Assembly: GCF_035917995.1 (NCBI RefSeq) | Contig: NZ_CP109131.1 | Span: 1,426,001 to 1,490,000, forward strand | Origin: Streptosporangium sp. NBC_01755 | Lineage (GTDB): Bacteria; Actinomycetota; Actinomycetes; Streptosporangiales; Streptosporangiaceae | Direction of reading: 5' to 3' | Length of the DNA stretch: 64,000 bases | Shown here: positions 28,852-37,162 of the stretch, piece by piece | Position numbering within the stretch: position 1 is the first letter of the stretch | Layout of the letters: the number at the start of each line of letters is the position of its first letter | Notes under the pieces: generated by a model | Database searches by the model: none | Told to the model about the DNA's origin: nothing | The model's input: the letters and a program-made list of their open reading frames with translations, nothing else | Made by a program: the position numbers and the translations under genes

Positions 28852-29361
28852 TCAGGCCGCGCTCTCCGCGAGGTAGGGCGCCCACTGGGGGTCACCGACG
28901 ATGTGCGCGCCGATCAACCGCCAGTGGACGCCGCGTGGCACCACCGGGGCGACGCTGAGCGTCCACCCCAGTTCCTCCAGCATGCGATCGGCCTTGCGGT
29001 GGTTGCACGTCGTGCACGACGCGACACAGTTCTCCCAGGTGTGGGGACCGCCTCGCGAGCGCGGGATGACATGGTCGATGGTCTCGGCCCGCTGGCCGCA
29101 GTAGGCGCATCGGTAGTCGTCCCGGCGCATCAACGCGGTCCGGGTCAGCGGGATCCGCGACCGGTAAGGAATCCGGACATATCTCCGAAGCCTGATCACC
29201 GAGGGAACGTCGAGCGTGCGACTCGCCGAGCGGAACACGGCGCCCCGCCCGTCGCGGTGCACGACGTCCGCCTTCTCCCTGAGCACGAGCACGACGGCCC
29301 GGTGCAGGGACAGGGTGGTCAGCGGTTCGTAGGTGGCGTTCAAGAGCAGGACCTGGCGCAT
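28852..29361 (-). CDS. HNH endonuclease-domain protein
   Basis: 169 residues. The HNH core is CAYCGQRAETIDHVIPRSRG, then WENCVASCTTCNHRKADR: two CxxC pairs for structural zinc, His in DHVIP as general base and Asn/His in CNHRK. The N-terminus MRQVLLLNATYEPLTTLSLH is typical of a widely conserved actinobacterial HNH family (I recall Rv2469c as a member). It is a single-copy backbone gene with unknown substrate rather than an obvious mobile or restriction nuclease. No methylase is adjacent. Confidence 0.9.
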   Translation of the reverse strand: MRQVLLLNATYEPLTTLSLHRAVVLVLREKADVVHRDGRGAVFRSASRTLDVPSVIRLRRYVRIPYRSRIPLTRTALMRRDDYRCAYCGQRAETIDHVIPRSRGGPHTWENCVASCTTCNHRKADRMLEELGWTLSVAPVVPRGVHWRLIGAHIVGDPQWAPYLAESAA

Positions 29362-29679
29362 CAGCGGGCCTCTCCCGCCACAGGACGTGTCAGTTGGGGG
29401 GGCACGCCACCGCGTGCCCCGGCTGGCGGCCCCTCCTGGGGCCCGGGCGCTTCCGTCACGAGGACCTCCGCCGGACGGCCCAGCGGATGCTCACCACGGC
29501 ACCGTCCTTCACCAAGTTTGGCTGCTGCGTCACGGTTCCCGCCACCCATAAATGACTGGAGAGAAGCCTGATACGTTTTATGCCCGCATTACTAGTTCTT
29601 AACTCCTCCTGGCGAAGATCAGGTACGCCCCTCGCGCAATGCCCGCGTTCTGTCCTCCGGAGGTCGTAGTGTTCCAGCC
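29362..29679. other. 318-bp intergenic region between divergent genes
   Basis: Holds the promoter regions of the HNH gene (leftwards) and the oligopeptidase gene (rightwards). GC content drops near 29545-29600 (AAATGACTGGAGAG, TACGTTTTATG, TACTAGTTCTTAAC). A short GC-rich inverted repeat, GGGGCACGC / GCGTGCCCC, is at about 29398-29420. I see no gene or RNA in it. Confidence 0.6.
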
Positions 29680-31752
29680 ATGACGCGACAGCCGTACCCT
29701 CCAGCCAGCCGTGTTGAGCTCGTCGAGGAGCTTCACGGGGTGCCTGTTCCCGATCCCTACCGATGGCTGGAGGACCCGAACGATCCGGCGACGAAGGACT
29801 GGCTGGTGGGGCAGGCGAGGCTGCTGGAGACCGAACTGGACATCCTCCCCGGGCGCGAGGGTTTCAAGACTCGGATCACGGAGTTGCTCAGGTCCGGTTC
29901 GGTCGGCGCGCCGACGTGGCGCGGGGAGCGGCGGTTCTTCATGAGGCGCACCCCGGAGCAGGAGCACGCCGTGCTCTACACCGTCGACTCCGGCGGCACC
30001 GAGCGGGCGCTGCTCGACCCGATGGCACTCGACTCGACCGGACTGACCACCCTCGACTCCTGGCAGCCCGACAAGGAGGGCCGCCTGCTCGCCTACCAGG
30101 TCTCGGTGGGCGGCGACGAGGAGTCCAGCCTCTACCTGATGGACATCGCGTTCGGCGACCGCATCGAGGGGCCGATCGACCGCTGCCGCTACTCCCCCGT
30201 GGCATGGTTGCCCGGCGGCGAGGCTTTCTACTACGTGCGCAGGCTGCCCGCCACCGAGGTGCCCGAGGGGGAGGAGCAGTTCCACCGCCGGGTCTACCTG
30301 CACCGGGTCGGCACCTCCACCGAGGAGGATGTCCTGATCTTCGGTGAGGGCCTGGAGAAGACCAACTACTACGGCGTGGCGGTCTCCCGCGACGGCCGCC
30401 GGCTGCAGATCTCCGCCTCCCGGGGCACGGCGCCGCGCAACGACCTGTGGGTGGCCGACCTGGAGGCCTCCTCCCCCTCCTCCCCCGACCTGGTCGTCGT
30501 CCAGCAGGACGTCGACGCCCAAACGGCCCTGCACTTCGGCCGCGACGGCCGCCTGTACGTCTTCACGGACCGCGACGCCCCGCGCGCCCGCGTCTGCGTG
30601 ACCGACCCGTCCGCCCCTCGGTTCGAGAACTGGCGCGACCTCATCCCACAGGACCCCGAGGCCGTGCTGACGGACTTCGCGATCCTCGACGACCTCGACC
30701 GGCCGGTCATGCTCGTCGGCTGGACCCGCCACGCGATCAGTGAGATCTCGGTGCACGACCTGGCCACCGGTGAGCGCGTCGGAGATGTGCCGACGCCCGG
30801 CCTGGGCACCATCGGCGGCATCAGCGAGCGCCCGGAGGGCGGCCACGAGGCGTGGTTCGGCTACACCGACAACACCACGCCGCCGAGCATCCAGCGCTAT
30901 GACGCCCGCACCGGCGAGACGACCCTCTGGGCGGCCTCCCCCGGCGCCGTCGAGGTGCCCGCCGTCAACACCGAGCAGGTGACCTATCACTCCGCCGACG
31001 GCAGCGAGGTCCACATGCTGGTGATCTCCCGCCCTGGCGCCGAGGGCCCGCGCCCCACGGTCCTGTACGGTTACGGCGGTTTCGGGCTCTCGATGACCCC
31101 CGGCTACTCGGCGTCCATCCTGAGCTGGGTCGAGGCGGGAGGCACGTACGCCATCGCCCAGTTGCGCGGTGGCGGCGAGCAGGGCGAGGAGTGGCACAGG
31201 GCCGGGATGCTCTCCCACAAGCAGAACGTCTTCGACGACCTGCACGCGGCGGCCGAGCATCTGATCGCCACCGGCGTGACCACGCCCTCGCAACTGGCCA
31301 TCTCCGGTGGCTCGAACGGCGGCCTCCTGGTCGGCGCGGCCCTGACCCAGCGCCCGGAGCTGTACGCCGCGGTGGTCTGCTCGGCGCCGCTGCTCGACAT
31401 GATCCGCTACGAGTTGTTCGGTCTGGGCGCGACGTGGAACGTCGAGTACGGCTCCGCCGAGAAGCCCGACGAGTTCGCCTGGCTGCACTCTTACTCCCCC
31501 TACCACCGTGTGCGGGAGGGGGAGCGCTATCCGGCGACGCTGTTCGCGGTCTTCGAGTCCGACACCCGGGTTCATCCGCTGCACGCCTGGAAGATGTGCG
31601 CCGCCCTGCAGCACGCCCAGGCCTCGGACCGGCCGATCCTGCTCCGCAACGAGATGGAGGCCGGTCACGGGGCCCGCTCGGTGAGCAAGACCATCGAGCT
31701 GGCCGCCGACCAGCTGACCTTCCTCGCCCACCACACCGGTCTGACCTCCTGA
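29680..31752 (+). CDS. Prolyl oligopeptidase (S9A)
   Basis: 690 residues, typical for cytosolic prolyl oligopeptidase. The N-terminal stretch [13 protein letters not shown] is the family entry motif, the middle is the seven-bladed propeller, and the C-terminal alpha/beta hydrolase has the nucleophile in [15 protein letters not shown], Asp in FESDTRVHP and His in GHGARS. It cleaves short peptides after proline. No signal peptide is seen. The CGGAGG ribosome site lies somewhat far (about 17 bases) from the ATG. It is convergent with hypF across about 100 bases, so it is not part of the hydrogenase operon. Confidence 0.94.
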   Translation: MTRQPYPPASRVELVEELHGVPVPDPYRWLEDPNDPATKDWLVGQARLLETELDILPGREGFKTRITELLRSGSVGAPTWRGERRFFMRRTPEQEHAVLYTVDSGGTERALLDPMALDSTGLTTLDSWQPDKEGRLLAYQVSVGGDEESSLYLMDIAFGDRIEGPIDRCRYSPVAWLPGGEAFYYVRRLPATEVPEGEEQFHRRVYLHRVGTSTEEDVLIFGEGLEKTNYYGVAVSRDGRRLQISASRGTAPRNDLWVADLEASSPSSPDLVVVQQDVDAQTALHFGRDGRLYVFTDRDAPRARVCVTDPSAPRFENWRDLIPQDPEAVLTDFAILDDLDRPVMLVGWTRHAISEISVHDLATGERVGDVPTPGLGTIGGISERPEGGHEAWFGYTDNTTPPSIQRYDARTGETTLWAASPGAVEVPAVNTEQVTYHSADGSEVHMLVISRPGAEGPRPTVLYGYGGFGLSMTPGYSASILSWVEAGGTYAIAQLRGGGEQGEEWHRAGMLSHKQNVFDDLHAAAEHLIATGVTTPSQLAISGGSNGGLLVGAALTQRPELYAAVVCSAPLLDMIRYELFGLGATWNVEYGSAEKPDEFAWLHSYSPYHRVREGERYPATLFAVFESDTRVHPLHAWKMCAALQHAQASDRPILLRNEMEAGHGARSVSKTIELAADQLTFLAHHTGLTS

Positions 31753-31854
31753 AAGCGGTTCACGCGACTACGCCGGCAAGGACCCGGAGTGCGACCTCTG
31801 GCACTTCGGGACGTACCCCGCCCCTGACTTCGGCGCCTCTCGTCAGGCCCTGTG

Positions 31855-34200
31855 TCAGAGCAGGCCGAGGGCGTCGCGTGCCGCTGCCACGGCGGCCTGG
31901 CCGAAGCTGATGCCGCCGTCGTTGGGGGGTACGGCGCGGTGGGTGAGGACCCGGAAACCTCCGAGCCCGAGGGCGCCTGCGAGGCCGTCAAGCAGCAGGC
32001 GGTTCTGGAAGACCCCGCCGGACAGGGCGACCGTGCCGATCCCGGTGCTCTCGCGGACCCTCGCGCACGCCGCGGCGGTGACGGCGGCGAGCCCGTTGTG
32101 GAAGCGTGCGGAGACGAGCGTCGGGACCACCCCGGCGCGGGTCTCCTCGGTGACCGCCCGGATGAGGTCCGCGACCTGGATCGTCAGGAGCGCCCCCTCG
32201 TCGAGGATCCGCACCGGGTAGGCGTCGCTCTCGGTGGGGTCTGCCCGCTGTTCCAGGGCGATCGCGGCCTGTCCCTCGTATCCGGCGGTGTCGCGGAGCC
32301 CGAGGATCGCCGCCACCGCGTCGAACAGGCGGCCGGCGCTGGAGGTGAGGGGGGAGTTCGTCCCGGCTTCGGCCACGGCGAGCACCTCCTCCCAGCGTGT
32401 GCCCTGGCGGCTCCTGACCGGCAGATCCTCGGGTAGCGCGGCGCCGTACGCCGCCTTCAGGTGGGCGGCCGCCATCCGCCAGGGCTGCCTGATCGCCGCG
32501 GTACCGCCTGGCATCGGCACCGGTGCCAGGCGCCCGGCGCGGGTGAAGTCCACGAGGTCGGCCACCAGGATCTCGCCACCCCAGATCGTGCCGTCGGTGC
32601 CGTAACCGAGGCCGTCGAAGGCCACCCCGATGACCGGACCGCTCTCGGCGTTGTCGGCCAGGCAGGAGGCGATGTGCGCGTGGTGGTGCTGGACCCCGGT
32701 CAGGTCCACCGAGTCCAGGTCGAGGGCGTACTTGGTGGACAGGTACTCGGGGTGGAGGTCGTGGGCGACGAGCCCGGGGGTGATGCCGAGCAGGCGCCCG
32801 AGGTGCTCGATCCCCTCGGTGAAGGAGCGCAGCGTCTCGTAGTTCTCCAGGTCGCCTATGTGGTGGGAGACAAAGGCGTATCCCTGCCTCGCGAGGCAGA
32901 ACGTGCTCTTCAGTTCGGCACCGCAGGCGAGCACGGGTCGCCGGGCGGGCGGCGAGAGCCGCAGTGGCTCGGGGGCGTATCCCCGGGATCTGCGCAGCGG
33001 TAGCGCCCGCCCTCGCGCGACGAGGACCACGGAGTCGTCGGCGCGGATGTGGATCGGCCGGTCGTGCGTCAGGAAGGCGTCCGCGATCCCGGCGAGCCTG
33101 ACGAGCGCGTCGCCGTCGCGGTGGGCGATGGGCTCATCGGAGAGGTTTCCGCTGGTGAGCACGTACGGCCGGGTGAACTCGGTGGCGAGCAGGTGGTGGA
33201 TCGGCGTGTACGGCAGCATGAGGCCGAGAGTGCGGTCACCCGGGGCCACGGCTCCGGCCGGCGCGGCGCCGGGACGGCGGGGCAGCAGCACGATCGGGCG
33301 CCACGGGCCGGTGAGCAGCCGCTCGCCCTCGGCGTCCAGTTCGCAGAGTGCGTGCGCGGCGCGCAGGTCGGGGACCATGACCGCGAACGGCCTGTCCTCG
33401 CGGCGCTTGCGGGACCGGAGGGTCCTGGTGGCCTCCTCGTCCGCGGCGTCGACCGCCAGGTGATACCCGCCGAGCCCCTTGACCGCCAGGATGCCGCCCG
33501 CCCGCAACACCTCCGCCGCCGCCACGATCGGATCGCCATCAGAACCTTGGACATACGGGCTGTCACCCCGGGAAACACCGCCGTGGTGAACACCGCCGTG
33601 GTGAACACCGCCGTCCAGCAGGCGCAGGACCGGGCCGCAGGCCGGGCAGCAGATCGGCTGGGCGTGGAATCTGCGGTCCGCCGGGTTGAGGTACTCCCTC
33701 TCGCACTCTCCGCACATGGCGAAGGTGGCCATCGTGGTGGCGGGCCGGTCGTAGGGGACGTCCCGGATGATGGTGAACCTCGGCCCGCAGTTGGTGCAGT
33801 TGACGAAGGGGTGCCGGTAGCGCCGGTCGGCGGGGTCGAACAGCTCGGCCAGGCAGTCATCACATGTCGCGACATCGGGTGAGATAAGGGTGACCCGCTG
33901 GTCTCCGCCTCGGCTGGCCGCGATGCGGAATCCGCGATCCCCGCGCGCCGGTATCGCGCTGGCCGTCATACGGTGGATCGCCGCCAGCGGCGGGGCCTGA
34001 TCTCGCAGCTCCTCCTGGAAGCGCGCGACGTCGCCGGGCACCCCCTCGGCCTCGATGAAAACGCCATGGTCGTCGTTGCCCACCCACCCCGACAACTCCA
34101 GCCGCCGGGCCAGGGAGTGGACATGAGGGCGGAAACCCACCCCCTGCACGATCCCCTCGACCCTGATCCTGACGCGGACCCGCGCCCACCCCGTGCCCAT
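31855..34200 (-). CDS. hypF: [NiFe]-hydrogenase maturation carbamoyltransferase HypF
   Basis: 781 residues from an ATG behind GGAAGGATGG. Domains in order: acylphosphatase (about 7-95, VEGIVQGVGFRPHVHSLARR), a zinc-finger block with four cysteine pairs (CDDC, CTNC, CGEC, CPAC, about 112-190), a YrdC-like domain (LRAGGILAVKGLGGYHLAVD), and a Kae1-like carbamoyltransferase (VQHHHAHIASCLADN, GVAFDGLGYGTDG). HypF makes the carbamoyl-AMP and transfers it to HypE as the source of the cyanide ligands. Between the zinc block and YrdC there is an unusual insert GGVHHGGVHHGGVSRG encoded by 15-bp repeats. The gene points away from the rest of the hydrogenase operon and shares a divergent promoter region with it. 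The open frame upstream of this ATG is an artefact of high GC. Confidence 0.96.
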   Translation of the reverse strand: MGTGWARVRVRIRVEGIVQGVGFRPHVHSLARRLELSGWVGNDDHGVFIEAEGVPGDVARFQEELRDQAPPLAAIHRMTASAIPARGDRGFRIAASRGGDQRVTLISPDVATCDDCLAELFDPADRRYRHPFVNCTNCGPRFTIIRDVPYDRPATTMATFAMCGECEREYLNPADRRFHAQPICCPACGPVLRLLDGGVHHGGVHHGGVSRGDSPYVQGSDGDPIVAAAEVLRAGGILAVKGLGGYHLAVDAADEEATRTLRSRKRREDRPFAVMVPDLRAAHALCELDAEGERLLTGPWRPIVLLPRRPGAAPAGAVAPGDRTLGLMLPYTPIHHLLATEFTRPYVLTSGNLSDEPIAHRDGDALVRLAGIADAFLTHDRPIHIRADDSVVLVARGRALPLRRSRGYAPEPLRLSPPARRPVLACGAELKSTFCLARQGYAFVSHHIGDLENYETLRSFTEGIEHLGRLLGITPGLVAHDLHPEYLSTKYALDLDSVDLTGVQHHHAHIASCLADNAESGPVIGVAFDGLGYGTDGTIWGGEILVADLVDFTRAGRLAPVPMPGGTAAIRQPWRMAAAHLKAAYGAALPEDLPVRSRQGTRWEEVLAVAEAGTNSPLTSSAGRLFDAVAAILGLRDTAGYEGQAAIALEQRADPTESDAYPVRILDEGALLTIQVADLIRAVTEETRAGVVPTLVSARFHNGLAAVTAAACARVRESTGIGTVALSGGVFQNRLLLDGLAGALGLGGFRVLTHRAVPPNDGGISFGQAAVAAARDALGLL

Positions 34201-34327
34201 CCCGCCATCCTTCCCGCGCATGGCGGGGGCGCCCCAGGGCTCACATGATCTGGACGGGAAGGTTACGTCGATGATCAGAGCTTTGCCGTTGGTTGTCGAG
34301 CCAGGGGTGTCGGCCCTGAAACGGCCA

Positions 34328-34350
34328 ACCGTAACGTATCGGTTACCGTG
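34328..34350. promoter_or_regulatory. Imperfect inverted repeat in the hypF / hydrogenase divergent promoter region
   Basis: ACCGTAAC, spacer GTATC-G, GTTACCGT: an 8-bp inverted repeat with one mismatch, 20 bases before the ATG of the first SIS gene and inside the 169-bp gap that must hold both promoters. A related GGTTACGTC sequence lies at about 34260. It is a reasonable operator candidate for control of the locus, but the evidence is positional only. Confidence 0.4.
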
Positions 34351-34369
34351 AAAAATACGGAGCGTTGAC

Positions 34370-35047
34370 ATGCCTGTCACACCAAGTACCCAAAAACCAT
34401 CCGCCATCGCCCCGGTCACGGAGGCGGCGGTCATCGCGGCCTTCGCGCGGCGGGAGCACGCCGGGCGCGCTCTGGCGGGCGACGTGGAGCGCATCGCGGA
34501 TGCCGCCCGGGCCATGGCCGCCAGGTTCCACCTCGGCGGCAAGCTGATCGTTTTCGGCGATGGCGGCGCGGGCTCGGACGCGGCGCACGTCGCGGTCGAG
34601 TTCATGCACCCGGTCATCGTGGGCAAGAAGGCGCTCGCGGCGGTGGCACTGGGCAATGACACCGCGACGGTCGGCGTCGGCGAGAGCGGCGAGGATGCCG
34701 CCGAGGTCTTCGCCCACCAGGTGCGCCACTGGGCGGACGCCTCCGACACGGCCCTTGGAATCTCCCGCGACGGCCGCTGCGCGAGCGTCCGGCGCGGCCT
34801 GAGGACCGCTGGGGAACTGGGCCTGCTGACCATCGCCCTGACCGGCGGCGAAGGCCACGGAGAGGGGCACAGGGAGGGACACAGGGAGGGACACGACGGC
34901 GAGATGGCCGACCACGTCCTGGTCATCGCGTCCGACGACCCGGCCGTGGTCAAGGAGGTCCACGTCACCGCGTACCACCTGCTGTGGGAGCTGGTCCACG
35001 TGTTCTTCGACCGGCTCGGCCCACCCATGAGAGGGGCGACCCGGTGA
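34370..35047 (+). CDS. SIS-domain protein 1 of the hydrogenase operon, with His-rich insert
   Basis: 225 residues resembling the GmhA/phosphoheptose-isomerase branch of the SIS (sugar isomerase) fold: GGKLIVFGDGGAGSDAAHVA for the phosphate loop and helical ends. The loop reads FGDGGAGSD rather than FGNGGSxxD, so substrate binding may be altered. At about residues 160-176 it has GEGHGEGHREGHREGHDGE, a His/Glu-rich stretch encoded by 12-bp repeats and well suited to bind Ni or Zn. SIS proteins of this type are a known feature of group 1h hydrogenase loci, but their job is unknown. It is the first gene after the divergent promoter, and its stop overlaps the start of the HypC-like gene (GTGA). 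Confidence 0.8.
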   Translation: MPVTPSTQKPSAIAPVTEAAVIAAFARREHAGRALAGDVERIADAARAMAARFHLGGKLIVFGDGGAGSDAAHVAVEFMHPVIVGKKALAAVALGNDTATVGVGESGEDAAEVFAHQVRHWADASDTALGISRDGRCASVRRGLRTAGELGLLTIALTGGEGHGEGHREGHREGHDGEMADHVLVIASDDPAVVKEVHVTAYHLLWELVHVFFDRLGPPMRGATR

Positions 35048-35292
35048 ACGGGCCCGAGGACTGTACCGCCGGTGTCTGCATCACCTGCTCCGACCAGGCA
35101 CTGCCGGTGCGGGTGGTCAGACTGCTGGAGGCAGAGCTGGCGATCGTCGACGCGGGCGGAGTCCTCGAAGAGGTGAGCGTGGCGCTGGTCGACCCGATGG
35201 TGGGCGACACCGTTCTCGTACACGCCAGGGAGGCCATCGCCGTGATCGCGCACGGGAACGAAGGGCGGAGGGACGGCGATGAGCACGCTTGA
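35044..35292 (+). CDS. HypC/HupF-like chaperone (divergent paralogue)
   Basis: 82 residues with an OB-fold-like body similar to HypC: LPVRVVRLLEAELAIVDAGG, then VALVDPMVGDTVLVHAREAI. Canonical HypC begins Met-Cys and uses that cysteine to hold the Fe(CN)2CO group. Here the cysteines lie further in, in a cluster CTAGVCITC (residues 7-15), so the chemistry must differ or an extra metal is bound. A standard hypC is present 8 kb downstream. The gene overlaps both neighbours (4 bp and 14 bp), so it is translated as a unit with the SIS genes. It may be a chaperone dedicated to the large subunit. Confidence 0.75.
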   Translation: MNGPEDCTAGVCITCSDQALPVRVVRLLEAELAIVDAGGVLEEVSVALVDPMVGDTVLVHAREAIAVIAHGNEGRRDGDEHA

Positions 35293-36019
35293 CGGAACGC
35301 CCATGGAGGGCACGCGGGGGTTGTACCCCTTCCTCGACAAGTACGAGTGCGACCACGAGTACGACCACGACCACGACCATCCGGACCGGACCGGGCCCGG
35401 CACGGCGGAGGCGGAGACCGAGGCCCGGCGGTCGGCCCTGGAGAAGATCGGCGAGATCGTGCGGCTGCGCCGGCGGGTGGGTGAGGAGTCGGCGGCGGAG
35501 CTGTCGGCATGCGCCGGGGAGATGGCCGAGCGGTTCGCCTCCGGCGGCCGGCTGTTCAGCTTCGGCAACGGCGGGAGCAGCACCGACGCCCAGGAGGTGG
35601 CCTCCGCCTTCCTGCACCCCCAGCACGGCCCGGCCCTGCCCGCGCTCTGTCTGACCGATGACGTCGCCGTGGTCACCGCGCTCTCCAACGACGTCGGGTT
35701 CGAGGTGATCTTCTCCAGGCAGCTCGCGGCGCTTGGCCGGCCGGGGGACATCGCCGTCGGCCTGTCCACGAGCGGCGGCTCCGCCAACGTCGTCCGGGCG
35801 TTCGAGGAGGCGGCCCGCCGGGACATGCTCACCGTCGGACTGGCCGGCGGAGGGGGTGGCAGGCTGACCGAACTGTCCGAGCTGGGAGTTCTGGCCCACC
35901 TGTTCGTCGTCCCCTCCTCCTCGGTACACCGGATCCAGGAGGCGCAGACCACCCTCTACCACGTCCTGCGGGAACTCATCCGGCACGCACTGACCCCGCG
36001 GACGCACGACCCCGGCTGA
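35279..36019 (+). CDS. SIS-domain protein 2 of the hydrogenase operon, with His/Asp-rich N-terminus
   Basis: 246 residues. The SIS core is more canonical than in the first copy: GGRLFSFGNGGSSTDAQEVA, then GRPGDIAVGLSTSGGSANVV. The N-terminus contains YECDHEYDHDHDHPD (about residues 20-34), an obvious divalent-metal binding stretch. Together with the insert in SIS protein 1 this points to nickel storage or delivery, possibly as a heteromer, since a sugar-phosphate role has no partner enzymes here. An isomerase acting in ADP-heptose synthesis is unlikely because no hldE/hldD genes are in the window and a Gram-positive has no lipopolysaccharide. Spacing to the hydrogenase small-subunit gene is 65 bases. 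Confidence 0.82.
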   Translation: MSTLDGTPMEGTRGLYPFLDKYECDHEYDHDHDHPDRTGPGTAEAETEARRSALEKIGEIVRLRRRVGEESAAELSACAGEMAERFASGGRLFSFGNGGSSTDAQEVASAFLHPQHGPALPALCLTDDVAVVTALSNDVGFEVIFSRQLAALGRPGDIAVGLSTSGGSANVVRAFEEAARRDMLTVGLAGGGGGRLTELSELGVLAHLFVVPSSSVHRIQEAQTTLYHVLRELIRHALTPRTHDPG

Positions 36020-36084
36020 GGACCCGCGATGGCTCCCTCCCCCTTCACGTTCCACAGACATCCACCAGGAGTTGGGGAGGCGTC

Positions 36085-37161
36085 ATGACAGCGCCGACGG
36101 ATACGGCAGGCAGAAGATCTCCGGACCGGCAGGAACCGATCGTCCACATACTGTGGATCAACGCCGGGATGAGCTGCGACGGCGACTCCGTCGCGCTCAC
36201 CGCGGCGACGCAGCCGAGCATCGAGGAGATCGTGCTCGGCGCGCTTCCCGGACTTCCCAAGGTGGCCGTGCACTGGCCTCTGATCGACTTCGAGTCCGGG
36301 CCGATGCAGGGCGCGGACGTCTTCATCGAGTGGTTCTTCAAGGCCGATCGCGGTGAGCTGGATCCGTTCGTGCTGGTCGTCGAGGGCTCGATCCCGAACG
36401 AGGCGATCAAGCAGGAGGGGTACTGGTGCGGATTCGGCAACAACCCCGACACCGGCCAGCCCATGACGACCAGCGAGTGGCTGGACCGGCTCGCACCCAA
36501 GGCGACCGCGATCGTGTGCGCGGGCACCTGCTCGGCGTACGGCGGCATCCACGCGATGGCGGGGAACCCGACCGGGGCCATGGGCGTCGCCGACTACCTG
36601 GGCTGGGATTGGAGGTCCAAGGCGGGCCTGCCGATCGTCAACGTGCCCGGCTGCCCGATCCAGCCGGACAACCTCTCCGAGACGCTCCTCTACCTGCTCT
36701 ACCAGGTCGCCGGGCAGGCGCCGATGATCCCGCTGGACGAGGCGCTGCGACCGACGTGGCTGTTCGGCCAGACCGTCCACGAGGGCTGTGACCGGGCCGG
36801 CTACTACGAGCAGGGGCAGTTCGCCACCGAGTACGGCTCGCCGAAGTGCCTGGTGAAGATCGGCTGCTGGGGGCCGGTCGTCAGGTGCAACGTCCCCAAG
36901 CGCGGCTGGATGAACGGGATCGGCGGCTGCCCGAACGTGGGGGGCATCTGCATCGCCTGCACGATGCCGGGCTTCCCCGACAAGTTCATGCCGTTCATGG
37001 ACGAGCCGCCCGGCGCCCTCATCTCCTCGACGGTGAGCGGCGCGTACGGGACGGTCATCCGGGCCCTGCGCGGCATCACCTCCAAGACCGTCGACAAGGA
37101 ACCGAAGTGGCGCCACAAGGGGCGCGAGCTGCTGACCGGCTACAAGGCGCCCTGGAGCTGA
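36085..37161 (+). CDS. hhyS: [NiFe]-hydrogenase small subunit, actinobacterial high-affinity type (group 1h)
   Basis: 358 residues, ATG behind GTTGGGGAGG. It carries the iron-sulfur relay that takes electrons from the active site. The proximal-cluster motif reads INAGMSCDGDSV (C31, D32), with Asp where other groups have the second Cys of C-x-x-C. In the crystal structure of the related Ralstonia actinobacterial-type enzyme, one aspartate and three cysteines hold this cluster. Later ligands are in IVCAGTCSAYGGI, VPGCPIQPDN and the CNVPKRGWMNGIGGCPNVGG / CIACTMPGFPD block. There is no twin-arginine signal, so the enzyme acts on the cytoplasmic side or unexported. One base separates it from the large-subunit gene. 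Confidence 0.95.
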   Translation: MTAPTDTAGRRSPDRQEPIVHILWINAGMSCDGDSVALTAATQPSIEEIVLGALPGLPKVAVHWPLIDFESGPMQGADVFIEWFFKADRGELDPFVLVVEGSIPNEAIKQEGYWCGFGNNPDTGQPMTTSEWLDRLAPKATAIVCAGTCSAYGGIHAMAGNPTGAMGVADYLGWDWRSKAGLPIVNVPGCPIQPDNLSETLLYLLYQVAGQAPMIPLDEALRPTWLFGQTVHEGCDRAGYYEQGQFATEYGSPKCLVKIGCWGPVVRCNVPKRGWMNGIGGCPNVGGICIACTMPGFPDKFMPFMDEPPGALISSTVSGAYGTVIRALRGITSKTVDKEPKWRHKGRELLTGYKAPWS

Positions 37162-37162
37162 C

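Noticed and set aside
28852..29361. HNH nuclease as a mobile-element or restriction gene
   Set aside because: No methylase, terminase or intron features; it matches a conserved chromosomal actinobacterial family.
29680..31752. Prolyl oligopeptidase as part of hydrogenase maturation
   Set aside because: It is convergent with hypF, has ordinary POP motifs, and a dedicated HyaD-type protease is already in the operon.
34201..35952. N-terminal extension of the hypF frame by 584 codons
   Set aside because: The extension is Ser/Arg/Thr-rich antisense of the SIS genes. HypF homology begins exactly at the ATG with a ribosome site at 34200.
34370..36019. Phosphoheptose isomerases (GmhA) for lipopolysaccharide
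   Set aside because: SIS fold is real, but an actinomycete has no LPS, there are no hldE/hldD partners, and the genes overlap a HypC-like gene inside a hydrogenase operon.
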